Position numbers and translations under genes: made by a program. This document shows positions 26,101 to 49,502 of a stretch of 64,000 nucleotides of DNA, in pieces. Positions within the stretch are counted from its first letter, which is position 1, and every line of letters starts with the position of its first letter. Source of the DNA: Dirofilaria immitis (Eukaryota > Nematoda > Chromadorea > Rhabditida > Onchocercidae); NCBI GenBank assembly GCA_024305405.1, contig JAKNDB010000068.1, forward strand, positions 1,916,501-1,980,500. The letters are read 5' to 3'. The notes under the pieces were generated by a model, which searched no databases, had not been told where the DNA came from, and saw only the letters and a list, made by a program, of their open reading frames with translations.

Positions 26101-29100
26101 TTGCTAAGTTGTTAATCATTCTACAAAAGAATTTATCGTATATTTTTTTTTTTTTTTAGAGATACACTATTCGATGCAATTGTATCAGATCATGATTGTC
26201 TCGATTCACTTACTCTCTCGAGAAATGATTCCTCTCAATGAAAACAAAATTTATTTTTGCTAACCTCGTTCCATTTCAGCAATCATTCGTCTTCTGAATA
26301 TTTCACGACGCAACAACCATTCTCTCATTGCTCGACGAAAGCTTAAAATATTAATTTCAAAAGATATGATAAAATTGATAAGACACATTGGACAATCAGT
26401 ATACTTTTCATTTTTCATTCTTTTCATGATATTATTGGCAAAATCAAATAAATTCTAAAAAAAAAAAAATCAATAATAATAATTGATTGGATTTTAATTA
26501 GTAAAAGTTTTAAAACTGTCTTACTTCATCATTGCCCATTCTTTCGTTTCCACTTGTGATACGATTGGAACTGAAAATGATAATGTTTAAATTACAATTT
26601 AAGTAAAATCATTTCCAGGTTTATTAAAAGCTTCGCACCTGTCATTTTCCCATTTTCCTCCTTGCTACCTTCTTCTAAATTTTCTGAATGTTTTTCTTAA
26701 AGGTGCAGAAAACATCATTATCTTCTTTCTCTAATTCTACTTTATTATCACATGCATTTTTATTAGGTGTAACTTTTTTATGTTTCCCAGAATATCTTTT
26801 CAGACTGTTTTTCATTCACCGTCATAATGCTAATGCTATTAAATTTAGAGATTTATGTCTTAAACCTTTTAATGGCTTAATTGATCTTAATTTTTTGGAA
26901 AAAATTTTTTATAATAAAGGTAGCAATAATAGGTATGAATTGATATCTCAGATAATAATGACGAAATATATACCTTGTGATTGAATAAGACTTTTCGTTT
27001 GTGATATAATTGATGGCGTAATTTCATCTAGATTATTTGCTTTTTCTGAAGTTCTTAGACATATTTGTAATGTACATTCACATGGGACAAAAAAATCTAA
27101 TTGACGAAAATTAGTCATAGCTAACTTAAATCAAATACTAATTTAATCTCGAGTTTATTTAAGAAAAAGAAAAACCAAAACTAACCATCAGTTTCAGATT
27201 TTATCATTGCATTATCAGGCATTCTACCATTATTCTGAATAACAGCTACTTGTTGAACACCGGGAATTTTGAGTAAAGTTGCAATCTGAAAGCAATTATA
27301 CTAATTAACTAAATCATTAACGTCAAATCTAAGACGAAAATAAAATAAAAGAACAAAAGCAATTGAAAAAATTATCAAGAAATTAAGTGATAAAATTAAC
27401 ATTCTAGTGATAAGAATTATCATTGAAAAATATGCTAAAATGATTTTCCATATGATAAGTTGAAATAAAATTTCGTACCGCTTTCATTGCTTCAAAACGA
27501 TTTGGTACGGTATTATCTGATTGCTTTACTTCTGCATCATTATTTTCTGCAATTTCTCTTCCTTGATTGCCAGCATAATAATTATTGTCACGATTATCCT
27601 GAATCATATATCCATTCTGATCCATTCTATTCATTCTTTCTGATGTATCCGATGAAAGAAATTTAGCCACAACAGGTGCATTTCCATCAGCAACATCATA
27701 TCTGTTACTTTGTTGTGCCCATTGTGATGTAGGTCCATTTACAGCAAGTTCATTTGACTAAAAAAAAGTATTACTGCAGATTTATCGTAATCATCTTGTA
27801 TATATCATCACCGTAATAACCTTGTATGTATATATATATATATATCAAGCCAAAGAAATATCCTTATTAAATCATACCTATTGTATGCTTGCAATTAAAA
27901 CCCGTAGTCAACAATTATTTTCAATACGTATCTGATGAAAAAAAAGGCAGCATTGAGATGTATGTAATCAATTAACAAATAAACTTTGACCTTTTTAATT
28001 TTACTAAGAAATGTAAATATGTTAATCTTTAGTGTTAGGATTAAAAATCAAAAATAGTAACAGGATTTTTATATATGTCCCAAATTGTCATTAACAACAT
28101 TTTTAGTTATAATCGCTACTTTCGAAAAGTTTATGAGTCGAAAAAGAAATTGTTGAATTGTTTGCCTAAATGGATGTGATTCATCAATAAAATGAATAAT
28201 ATCAAGAAATTCATGTATTATTAGTTGTATAGATATTTGCATTTTCTAAAAATCATTTTCCAAATTGAAGAAAAAAAGTAAAAGAAAAAGAAAAGATATA
28301 CGATAATTGCCTGATACGGTATTTCTACAGTATCCTCATGTGATAAAATTTAATATTAAAAATCGATTTTTTTTTTAATAAAAAGAGATGAAAATTGGAT
28401 TAAAAAAGAAAAAAAAAGAACTTACGATAAGATGATGTGCTCTCTTATAAAAGAGATAAGGTAGCGTATAAAAAGAATAGAAACAGTGATTAAAGATAGT
28501 AAAATTATGATTACATGACATGCTCCACATCTTTTTTAGCAACTGAAATAAGAAATAACTTATTGAACTAAAATTGATTAAATATATTAAGCATTTGCTA
28601 ATAATTAATTTCAATATTATAATATTCTAAAAAATAATTGAAAAATTATTTTAGGAAAATTCGAAAATATAAGTAAATAATTTTGGTAAATTTCATGCAA
28701 TTTTAAAAATCTTTTCATTTTTTTTTTTTTTGACAATAATTAAATGAAATTAGCAATAATTTTACAAGCATTCTTCTTTATTACAATATTTTTATCAATC
28801 ATAAAATGGACATGTAAATTAAGTAGTTTTTTCTTTGAAAAAGATTTTAAACATTCGACTAGTTTTTAATACAGGATTTAAAAAATGAGAAAAATCATCG
28901 AAGTGCATACATATATTTATTTGATCATTACTTGGCAATGAAATATTTAACATTTTTTTAAAGAAAAACCAATGAAACGATTTAGAGGATCTCGAATTTG
29001 ATGGAATATTTTGTTATAATAAAAAAAAAAAAAAAAATTATTTTATAGATGGATACCAAAAAAAAAAAAAAATTGATTGATAATTTAAAATAATTACCAA

Positions 29101-29230
29101 TGGATGAGATGGGAAGGGTAACCGGATAGAAAGTTGTTGCTGGTGTCGTAGATGATATTGTAATTCCTTCCAGTTGTTTCGGCTTTTCATCACCATCTTC
29201 TTTCGGATTTAGTGCAAAAATTTTTGTCAT
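23107..29230 (-). CDS. Novel polyglutamine-rich, predicted single-pass membrane protein, 18 exons
   Basis: Exons (minus): 29230-29098, 28542-28426, 27757-27479, 27285-27186, 27096-26974, 26683-26639, 26570-26525, 26454-26405, 26341-26265, 26005-25530, 25398-25298, 24925-24886, 24790-24719, 24554-24387, 24217-24024, 23866-23779, 23720-23621, 23270-23107. The product is about 791 residues; I do not recognise the family. A short N-terminal part (MTKIFALNPKEDGDEKPKQL) is followed in exon 2 by KKRCGACH and a hydrophobic helix (about residues 54-75), if two lost bases in A and T runs are allowed. Next come a polar region, the segment EAMKAIATLLKIPGVQQVAV and a Cys cluster PCECTLQIC. A basic stretch REWLLRREIFRRRM precedes exon 10, which has a run of 16 Gln, Pro/Met-rich sequence and QQPP repeats. 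The C-terminal third is acidic and Ser/Thr-rich. Exon phases agree except at exons 2 and 7, where lost bases are inferred. Topology and function are inference. Confidence 0.72.
23338..23450. repeat. TTTG/TTTGTTTG low-complexity repeat
   Basis: An irregular run of TTTG units inside the last intron of the novel membrane-protein gene. Confidence 0.8.
25555..25965 (-). repeat. CAA/CAG trinucleotide repeats encoding polyglutamine
   Basis: Two blocks of mostly CAA with interspersed CAG, read on the minus strand, lie within exon 10 of the novel gene. The second block includes QQPP repeats. The plus strand reads TTG/TTGTGG. Mixed CAA/CAG usage suggests the tract is selected as glutamine rather than being a pure microsatellite. 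Confidence 0.85.
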
Positions 29231-29240
29231 CTATAAAAAT
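29231..29240 (-). promoter_or_regulatory. Probable SL trans-splice acceptor of the novel membrane-protein gene
   Basis: The minus strand reads a T-rich tract, TTTTTATAG, then ATG with no spacer. This supports 29230 as the start, although a further upstream exon cannot be excluded. Confidence 0.45.
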
Positions 29241-30309
29241 TTTTTATTACACTGTTAACGTATCGGTACAAAAGATGATATCAAAAAGTTAGCAACAGAA
29301 GAAAGAATTATCTTGCAATGATGTAGCGCAAAATGTGAATATAACTTTCAGCTTTATCATCGATAGATTTCAACTTTTAACTTCATCCATAATAGATTTC
29401 AATTGGAAAATTCAATAAGATTGCGATTAGATTTTTTCAAAAGAAAAAACTAATAATGAAATGTATGAGAAATATTAATATTTATATATATCATCAGCAT
29501 ATCAAAGAACTAATAATCTGCCATATATGCGTTGATTTTTCAAAAAGATTTATTTTTAATTTGAAAAGATTTTTCTTTCAAAAATTTGGCAGCATGAAAA
29601 AAATTAAAGAAAAATGCTAGTAATATGAATGCGATGGATTATAAATGAATTATTGCTTTAATAGATGGTTGGTTAAATGAAATAGTGTCATCAAATATCA
29701 GTAAAATATTCATTATATCTAAAACTATTTATTTGAAAGAAAAAAAAAAAAAAAGAAGGTCAACAGGAAATTAATTGATGTGTTTAAAATTATTTCGAAA
29801 ATTTTTTTTTTTTTTTTGATGTAACGAAGAGAAATTTGACAATTATTGTATCGTAACCCATTTGTTCTGATTATAATAAATGGTATAGAAATGAAAAAAA
29901 AAAAAAAAAAAAAAACCATATCATCTATAATTTGAATTGAAATTATATTCGTTTATATAAATGAGATGAAATATCTAAATTGATTAAATTAGAATTTATG
30001 ATAAATATGATTAATAAAATTGATATTTTGTTATTAAAATTTTATGTTATGGAAAAAAGGAAAAAGATGTCTTTTTTTCTTTTTTTTTTTTTTTAAATTT
30101 CTTCAAACATAAAATATTAGAAATATTTCAGATAAGCGTGCCTCATTAATTTTGAAAAAATTGATATGAATAAATGGTTGGAAAATAAATATTTGAATTT
30201 CATACAAACAATAATAATAAAAATTTTACAACAAATTCTTCAAAGTAATTATATAACAATTAGAAAATTTAAATAAACATTAAAGGATTGATTTAGTAAT
30301 TTATCAATT

Positions 30310-30515
30310 TTTTTTTCTTTTGAAATAACCTAAATAAGATCGTTTGAAACAACCTAAATAATATCTTTTGAAATAACCTCCTAAACAAAATCTTTTGAAA
30401 CAACCTCCTAAACAAAATCTTTTGAATTAACCTCCTAAACAACATCTTTTGAAATAACCTTTTGAAATAATCTCCTAAACAATATCATTTGAAATAACTT
30501 AAACAATATATGGTC
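30310..30515. repeat. Minisatellite, about 28-bp units
   Basis: At least six degenerate units of the form TTTTGAAATAACCTCCTAAA followed by CAAAATC. Copies are interrupted and diverge towards the right end. Confidence 0.85.
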
Positions 30516-30884
30516 GCTAATTGTTTGCGTTATTTTCTTAAACGACAATATTTCAAATGTAAAATTCAATTGTACAGGATAAAAACATTATTCATTAATT
30601 TTTATTCATTTAAATTAAATAGGAGATCAATAAACATATGGCGTAATTATGACAAAAACATTTCATGATTATGATTATCATGATTATATATCGCATTATT
30701 AAATCTCTACGGAAAAATTTAAAATGAAAAATAAAATTTAGAATAGATAAAAATTAGAAAAATTAATAAAGAAGAAGTTTGAATCCCATTTCAGGTAAAT
30801 ATATATTTTAATAATCAAATGATCAAATTTCTCATATTACACTAATAACTAATAATCATTATTATTCCTTCAAATCATTGTATA

Positions 30885-31075
30885 CCTTATGAAGGGAAGG
30901 AAAAAAAAGTAAACAGTATGAACTATTATCAATGAAAATTAAAATAAACTATCATCAATATTAGTGATAAAAAAAATACATATCTTATAAAAGGAAGGAA
31001 AAAAAAGTATGAACTATTATCAATGAAAAACAAAATAAACTATTATCAATATTAGTGATAAAAAAAAAAATATTA
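30885..31075. repeat. Two-copy tandem duplication, about 95 bp
   Basis: Two copies share AGGAAGGAAAAAAAAGTA, ATGAACTATTATCAATGAAA and ATCAATATTAGTGATAAA, with small indels in the A runs. Confidence 0.8.
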
Positions 31076-31765
31076 GATGATCGATTAAATATGGAAAAAA
31101 AAAAGAGAGAAAAAAGTAATGACATTTTATCTTACCGTAATGAAAATACGGTAAGATAAAATGTAATTATTGTACGGTTAAAAGGTAAGGTAAAATAAGA
31201 TAGTGGAAAAAATTTAAAAAAATAGAAAGTGCAGGAATTAGATAAATGATAAATGATAGGATAGGTAAAATGATTTAATGTAATTGCATATACATTTTTT
31301 TTCCTTTTGCTTGCCATTATTACAACATAAACTTTTTTTTTTTCCAAAATAATAATTTAAAAAAAAAAAGAGAAATGGAAGAAAAAAAAAAGGAAAAAGA
31401 AAATTTATGTTTTTGATAAAAAATGATATATGATTGCAAAATTTTCCACAAACATCTCACTTATCATTAACCTTATCAGAAAAAAGAAAAACAGGTTTAT
31501 TTCGAAGTTTTCAAGGTAATTTGTTTGTTTTCTCTTTTTCATCTTTCTTTCTTCTTCCATCTTCATTTACTATACTTTTTTGCATCTCTCATTTTTTTTT
31601 AAATATATATTTTCTAAAAAAAAAATTATTTGTCTTTTTTTTTTTTTTAGCAACTTATTATTTATCTTAGATATTTGCAGATAATATTGATTGATTGGTT
31701 CGATCATTAAATGATAAATAATTCGTAATTTATGATTCTTGGTTGCTTTTTTAAAATAATAAATT

Positions 31766-31800
31766 CTCTCTCTCTCTCTCTACTTCTCTCTCTCTCCCTC
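31766..31800. repeat. CT microsatellite
   Basis: A nearly pure run of TC/CT dinucleotides, interrupted once by TACT. Confidence 0.9.
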
Positions 31801-32784
31801 AGTTATGATAGAAAGATTAGTTTAAAAATAAATAAAAAAAAATATAATTTTTGTAATAACTTTTTTTTAAATGATTTCAGTTAATGTCAATGAACTTTTC
31901 GATCAAATAGTTCATTGCCATGAAAAATCACAAATGATGATGATAAAGGATAAACTACATATATTAACCCGTTTGAATTATAATTGATAAAATAATCAAA
32001 ATAATTATTGCTAGTAAGATAAATTTAGAAAAATTTCAAATTATTCAAAATTTTCTGATAAGATAAGGATAAGGTAGCATTTAATTGAAGCATAGAATGA
32101 TAAATGATATGATCAAATGATAGTCTAACAATGAATAGAAACAATAGATAATTAATCTAACAAGGGAAATTCTTTCAAATTAAAAGACAAAACTTGATTT
32201 AAAGATAGTATGATTAGATGGCGATATGATTAGATGATGTCGTAACCAAGTGAGCAAGAAGCTATATATGATTTTAATGATTAATAACAGAAGAAAAATT
32301 TATGACAAAGTTGATATTTCTTCGAGATTGATAAGAATTGAATAATGCGAGAGTGTTATTAAAATTTGAAAATAATAATTAAAAGTTAAAATTTGAAATA
32401 CATTCGATCGTTAATTAATTATAAGCAAATAGATAAAATTAAAAGAAAATGCAAAATAATTTTGAAAAATTATTTTAGAAAATAAATTTTACTAATTATG
32501 GAAGCATTTTTCAAAATTAAACATTTTTAGAAATTAAATATTTTATTATATAAGAAAGAAAGGTATTAAAATGTTTGAAAAAGCTAAAAACAAGTTATGA
32601 AAAATTTTTCCAAACAAATATTTAAGACATCTTTTAACTGATAATTTGTCAAAATAAATTATCAATTACAAAAATTAAAAACAAGTTGGAAAAATTTTTC
32701 CAAATAAAACTTCGCAACTGATAATTTTTCCCAAATAAATTATCAGCTTGTTGTTATTGCTTACTAACCATCTATTACTGATGT

Positions 32785-33085
32785 TGATGTTGCTACTACT
32801 ACTACAACTATTACTACTCCTACTACTACTACCACTACCACTATTACTACTTTTACTACTATTACACTGATGATATGATGATAATGATAAAAATGCTACC
32901 ACAGCTACGTTGTTAATGCTTACTAGATATGTTGATGTTGATATTGATACTACTACTACTACTACTACTTATTACAACTTATAATGATGATGGCGATGAT
33001 GATGATAATGATAAAGATGCTAATATAACTACTGCAACAGCTGATGATGGTGATGATGATGATGATGATGATAATGATGATAATG
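32785..33085. repeat. ACT and GAT trinucleotide repeat cluster
   Basis: Blocks of ACT/CTA (32793-32865 and 32950-32970) are followed by GAT/GATGAT blocks (32983-33090). They read as runs of Ser or Asp in translation but have no coding context. Confidence 0.85.
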
Positions 33086-33769
33086 ATAAAGGTTGATGGT
33101 AAGATGAGAAGCAATAAATAGTACAAACGAAGCGGAAGGTATATTTTAAAATATTCTGATGCCCAAAATGGTAGAAGAAGAAGAAGAAGAAGGGTGGAAA
33201 GGAAGGAATGAATAGATGAAAATTGATGATGTATGGGTAGAAATTTTCATCCCATACATGGTTGAGCAAAACATCACTCAACCGGTTTCAATTTAGAGGA
33301 ACAAAATAATTGATACAGTCATCATCAACATATACGATCGCGGGTATATATGACAATTCATTCCAATCACCTTTCCTTTTTTCTCTTCCTTTCTACCTCT
33401 CTCTCTCTCTCTCCACCTCTCTTTCCACTTTTCTCTTTGAAAATTCATTCTTAGCAAAAAGATTGAATATAAGTTATTTCCTTCGAATTTTCTCGATTCA
33501 CATATATAACAATACTTTTTTTCTTTTTTACATTTTAGTGCAGAATGTCAAATATTCTGCATCTCTTTCCTAACCTCTCTTCAAAATGTAAATTTTGTAC
33601 TCAATTAGATTGATCGATGAATAAAATATATTGTGTACATACATTAATGTCAACAATAAATGTGAGATGAGAGAAGGGAGCAAACGATTGTGAGAGAATT
33701 TTATAAGCAAATGATGAAAAATTTTAACAAACTCCTACTTCAAATATATTTGATCGAAATTTTTGAAGG

Positions 33770-34055
33770 ATGTAATATACAGACAGGTAAATAGATAGAT
33801 ACTAAATCATTTGACTGATTCTACCTAAAATAATGTAATATACAGACAGGTAAATAGATAGATATTAAATCATTTGACTGATTTTACCTAAAATAATGTA
33901 ATATACAGACAGGTAAATAGATAGATACTAAATCATTTGGCTGATTCTACCTAAAATAATGTAATATACAGACAGGTAAATAGATAGATACTAAATCATT
34001 TGGCTGATTCTACCTAAAATAATGTAATGTGCAGACAGGTGGATAGATAGATATT
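33770..34055. repeat. Minisatellite, about 61-bp unit, 5 copies
   Basis: Five head-to-tail units share AATATACAGACAGGTAAATA, then GATAGATA, and end with CTACCTAAAATAATGT. The first four are nearly identical and the last is diverged. Confidence 0.92.
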
Positions 34056-34225
34056 AAATAATTTGGTTAATTTTTGTCAATTTTGATAATATTAATTTAA
34101 AATAATAAATTATAAAATTAATCTTTAATTTGACCTTAATATGTTGGAATTTCTTTTATCCAAATTATGCATATATTCTGATTCATATGAATAATTTTCG
34201 AATCATTGACCTTAATATGTTTAAA

Positions 34226-34346
34226 TTTAAATCTGAGATATATATATATATGTATTGTGTCTTTGTGTGTGTGTGTGTGTGTGTGTATATTTATGTATAT
34301 ATGTATATGCGTGTGTATGTATGTTGTGTGTATGTGTATATTATGA
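34226..34346. repeat. TA/TG dinucleotide tract
   Basis: Mixed TA and TG microsatellite with a pure TG core at about 34265-34287. It translates to runs of Val, Cys and Tyr that are not a gene. Confidence 0.85.
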
Positions 34347-34840
34347 TGATATAAAATTGATTTATTAGAGTCTATTAAAATTAGTCATGTTTATCTTTTC
34401 AATGCTATCTTCAAATTCAATCAATATTTTAGCTTTTCAGTTGATCAGTATTTTCACAACTAATATATACACTTCTTTTCCATTAAAGTTTTCATTTATT
34501 TTCTTAAAAAAAAAAAAGAGAAGTAAAACTTATTCAGAAATTAATTTGCTAATAAATTCGATTAATTGATAAATGATTTGATAGTAATTAAGGATAATTA
34601 AATAAATGAAAAGGTTAAAGTTCAAAATATCCTCACTATTTCCCATCTCTATTTAATATGATGATGATGATGATAAGTTTAACTAATCATTAGCAGATAA
34701 AAAAAAAGACGAAAAACTTTTGCAACTTTGCAAAATTTAGAACCTGTTATATCATTGATTTTTAGCCTAAAAAATTTTATTCATTTCTCTTAACCATTTC
34801 ATCATTTATCATCCATTTTTGTACATTTAGAATTCCTTGT

Positions 34841-34841
<1 letters not shown>

Positions 34842-34893
<52 letters not shown>
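34842..34893. repeat. TA microsatellite
   Basis: About 25 uninterrupted TA units. A similar shorter run is at 49471-49500. Confidence 0.95.
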
Positions 34894-34899
<6 letters not shown>

Positions 34900-36021
34900 G
34901 TATTTTATCAATCTGATTTGATTAACATTTCTTTAAAAAATATTTATCAATTAAAATTTATAATTGATAAATAAACAGAAATTTTTTTTTGATCAAATGT
35001 AATCAATTTAATCAAATGTTTTATATTTGAAATGAAAATGTTAAATTGATATAATTTATTAAAGTTGAATGAATGTGATTTAATTTTTATCAATTCTAAA
35101 AAAATATATATATATACATCAAAAAATCAGCATAAATTGCAATGCATCAAAGTTTGTTATGTGATAAAGCGATAAATAAGAACAGTAAGGCATTTTAATA
35201 TTAGTAATAAACATATATGAAATGATTACATAGAAAAAGAAAATTGAAAATATTTTTTCTCAAAAAAATGTTTAAAATTGGGATCGTTTAGATAAAAAAA
35301 TTAGGTCACTAAAAAGGAAAAAAAAGAAAATTGGAAAAAGAAATTATTTCATAAAATTAATTATTTAATTAAAAATTGAAATTTCTTTTTCGTTTTTTTT
35401 TTTTTTTTAAAAATATAATAATACGATGAATTGAAGGAAATAAGTCAAACCATTGAATTAATTAATTACTAAAAATTTTCACTAATTAATATTTCATATA
35501 ATAAAAAAATTTTTATCAATTTTACATTTACATATTTCATTTTAGTTAAATGAGAGGAAAAAATTTTTTGTTTTCTCATATAAAATTGATGCATAAAATA
35601 TTTTTGGATTTTTCAATTCCAATATGAATTTCTGATTTGTGCAAAAATTTTTTTAATATCAATAAATGCCAATAAAAAATAAATAAAGCATTATATTGTA
35701 AGGAATTAAAAGTTTATACTATTCAAATAGAAGGAAAAAATATTTTGTTTCCGATCATATAATTAATCTATGATAAATAAATAAACTCAAAAATATAAAT
35801 TAAAAAAAAAACGAAATTATAAAATAAAATTATTTTCAAATGATAAATTTAAATTATAATATGATAAGAATTTTTATAAATATACACAAAAATTTTATTA
35901 AAACAAAATTTTGAAATACAAGAAAATGTTAGATTATTTTTCAAAAAGCAAACATAGAAAAAAAAACGTGTAAATGATTAATAAGTTTGAGAAAAAATTT
36001 AATGATAAAAATTCATATCAA

Positions 36022-46570
<10,549 letters not shown>

Positions 46571-46576
46571 AATTTT

Positions 46577-46586
46577 CTGTAATTAA
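46577..46586 (-). promoter_or_regulatory. Probable SL trans-splice acceptor of the myosin gene
   Basis: The minus strand reads TTAATTACAG, then AAAATT and the ATG that begins the myosin. The protein from this ATG aligns with the N-terminus of MYO1D, so this is probably a leader acceptor rather than an internal intron end. Confidence 0.5.
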
Positions 46587-48054
46587 GTTTAATATAAAAT
46601 TAACAATTTGTCTTAATCATTTTCAAATACAAATCACTCTAATTTGAAATATCCAAATTACATTTTAGTATTTCACTATCCAAAATTTCGAAAAGAAGAT
46701 CCATCTTATTTTCGAGATTATCGTTTTCAATGATTTCAGCTTATGATTAGCAATTATTAATTAGTTAGAGTATTTCTAAAGCTTCTTACTAAGAAATATT
46801 GTAATAAATTAGAGAATTGTTATGAAATAATTTTTCTCGAGAATATAAAGGAAGAAAATTTTAATTTTAGTAAACAAATAAAATTCATTATTGAATCTCG
46901 ACATTTCGTCGATCAACAATGATTGTTTTGATCAAGCAAAATATACAAAAATAAAATAGTATGAAAATGATAATTTAACATTGATTTTGAAATTTAAAAA
47001 TTGATAAATTACATTTTAGCAATTGAAATAATCAAGCAAATGTCATTATCAGTATGTTTGATCATGTGAAATCAGTAAAACAGAAAAATAAATAAGTGAA
47101 ATAATTTTTTCGCAAATTTTCCCTTTCGTAATCTTATCTAACATAATATTTCATCAAGTAATTCATTCATATATTAAGATTCATTCATATTAAATTAAAA
47201 TGATCATATTATCTGATAAATTAGGCAACCAATTCAATTTCTGTAAAATAGAAAAATTTGAATTTAAAGTTTGAGAAAAGATAATAAAACATGAAAGAAA
47301 ATTGATGATGATAGCGATAAGTTGTTTTCATTTATTGATATATGACCTGAATATATTCGATGATAGAACAAAATTATCTATACTTATTTAACACTAAAAA
47401 GTTCTAAGTTTCAATTTATAAATGACGAAGGTTAAGAAATTATAAATTCTAAAATTTGAATCTAAATTTGATCAAAAATAATGTATAAGGGAAAGTTGAT
47501 GATGAAAATGATAAATTGTTATCATTTTGGGCATTTATACATTTTGATAAGCAATAGTAAATTAATTTTTGGAATGAGAAAAAAGTGTTGAATTTATCAA
47601 TTTGTAAATGCGTGCATTGATAAGTGATAGTTGTGCAATTGATCAGAATTTTTTTTTATTGATTCGTAAAGTAAATTTAAATAATATTAGAAATGAAATT
47701 TTAAACGATTTAAATTACATAAATTTAACTGATACGATCATTTAATTTTATTGAATGCAAATATTTGATGAGCTATGCAAATAAGAAATATTGAACAATC
47801 ATAAATACAGCATTTATTGATAATTTCACAAAATGGAATTTCTCGTTTGAATAATTGAATATTCATATCTCACTTTTGATTAAACAAAAGAATTAATCTA
47901 TTGTCACGTCAAATTACGTCAATCTTGTACGCTTAATTTATGTAGTAACAGTTATGTCATTAATTTCTCTAAAATTCATTCATATCAATTTGTTTACAAA
48001 CCTTAACAATGCGTAGTATAATTTTAAGCTATTCTACTTCAACTATTATTTTAT

Positions 48055-48420
48055 GTAAGCATGCTTTCTAAGTTAACTCTGTTAACCTAGAAGAAGAATT
48101 GTTGTAGAAATCTAAATAAATGTTTCTATGTAAAAATCATGCTAGCATGTTAAATCTAGAAAAGAGCCGTGGAAATCTAGACGTACATTTGCGTAAAAAT
48201 TATGCTAACTTGTTAAATCTAGAAGAAGAGTTGTAAAAATCTAAACATGCATCTGCGTAAAAATCATTGCTAATTTTAATGGTTCCTAGAAATCTAGAGG
48301 TGTTTCTACGAAAAAAAAAAAAAATCATCCTAACTTATTATTAAACTTAGAAAAAGAATCGTAGAAATTTGAACGTATTACATTAACGTAAAAATCATCA
48401 CAACTAACAATATTACGTGA
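48055..48420. repeat. Degenerate minisatellite, about 75-bp unit
   Basis: Units share GTAAAAATCATGCTAACTTG, TTAAATCTAGAAGAAGAGTT and GTAGAAATCTAAACGT, with heavy divergence between copies. Confidence 0.75.
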
Positions 48421-48704
48421 ACTTAAGAGATTCAACGAAATATATTTGAAATTTTACAACGTATAGAATAATAATTTTAGCATTTATAAAAAGCTATATT
48501 TTATTATACGAAGTAATAAAATCGTTTCAGAATAGAATGATTGTCAACGATGTGATTGATCTGAGAAAGTAAAAGAAAATGTGATAAATGTAAATATAAA
48601 ATGTCAAAAGTTTACTTACATTTTTATTTTGATCAATAGAGAAAGAAAGAAATGAAACTATTTTTATTGCTATAAATATTATATTCATTATTATATTCAT
48701 ATTT

Positions 48705-49275
48705 TCTTGTTTTTCATAACTAACATGAAATGGATGATCATATGTTGACGTATAAACGTATAATTCGAAAAGTATGACGTGTTTTTCATAACTAACATTA
48801 AATGGATCATATGTTGATACATGAAATGGATCATATGTATATACGTGAAATGGATCATATGTATATACGTATAATTCGGAAAGTATAATGTTTTTCATAA
48901 CTAACATGAAATGGATGATCATATGTTGACGTATAAACGTATAATTCGAAAAGTATGACGTGTTTTTCATAACTAACATTAAATGGATCATATGTTGATA
49001 CATGAAATGGATCATATGTATATACGTGAAATGGATCATATGTATATACGTATAATTCGGAAAGTATAATGTTTTTCATAACTAACATGGAATGGATGAT
49101 CATATGTTGACGTATAAATGTATAATTCGAAAAGTATGACGTGTTTTTCATAACTAACATTAAATGGATCATATGTTGATACATGAAATGGATCATATGT
49201 ATATACGTGAAATGGATCATATATATATACGTATAATTCGAAAAGTATAATGTGTTTTTCATAACTAACATGAAA
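48705..49275. repeat. Tandem repeat, about 181-bp unit, 3 copies
   Basis: Each unit starts TTTTTCATAACTAACATG and contains shorter internal repeats of AAATGGATCATATGT(T/A)(G/T)ATA(C) and CGTATAATTCGAAAAGTAT. The three copies are almost identical, and a short diverged fragment follows at the right edge. Confidence 0.95.
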
Positions 49276-49468
49276 CGTGTGATTCGAAAAGTACAACGTG
49301 AATCGTGTTATTTTTAAGAATAAAAAAAAAAGAAACTAAGAAGTTTACACATATATTACAAATATATTTTATGTAAATAAATGATTTCAAATTTTACAGT
49401 GCAAATGAAAAAGGAAAATAAATTTTAGAAAATATTTAAATTGTAGCATTATCATTTAGCTATTCATA

Positions 49469-49470
<2 letters not shown>

Positions 49471-49500
<30 letters not shown>
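49471..49500. repeat. TA microsatellite
   Basis: About 15 uninterrupted AT units, followed by two short CATA(C/T)AGCTTATCAT repeats. Confidence 0.9.

Positions 49501-49502
<2 letters not shown>

Larger units (their letters stand above)
29231..36021. other. Repeat-rich intergenic region
   Basis: Extremely AT-rich DNA between the novel membrane gene and the 3' end of the myosin gene. It is a patchwork of minisatellites, a CT run, a TA run, TG tracts and GAT/ACT triplets, listed separately. Short open frames (for example 31434-31670, 33310-33573) are low-complexity and I do not accept them as genes. Confidence 0.6.

Noticed and set aside
33310..33573. Plus-strand 87-codon frame beginning MIQSSSTYTIAG
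   Set aside because: It is mostly a CT-rich low-complexity run giving Ser/Leu repeats, with no splice signals or neighbours.
48527..49296. Long overlapping minus-strand open frames of 86-170 codons
   Set aside because: They are translations of the 181-bp tandem repeat in several frames, with the same low-complexity peptide recurring. There are no splice context or domains.
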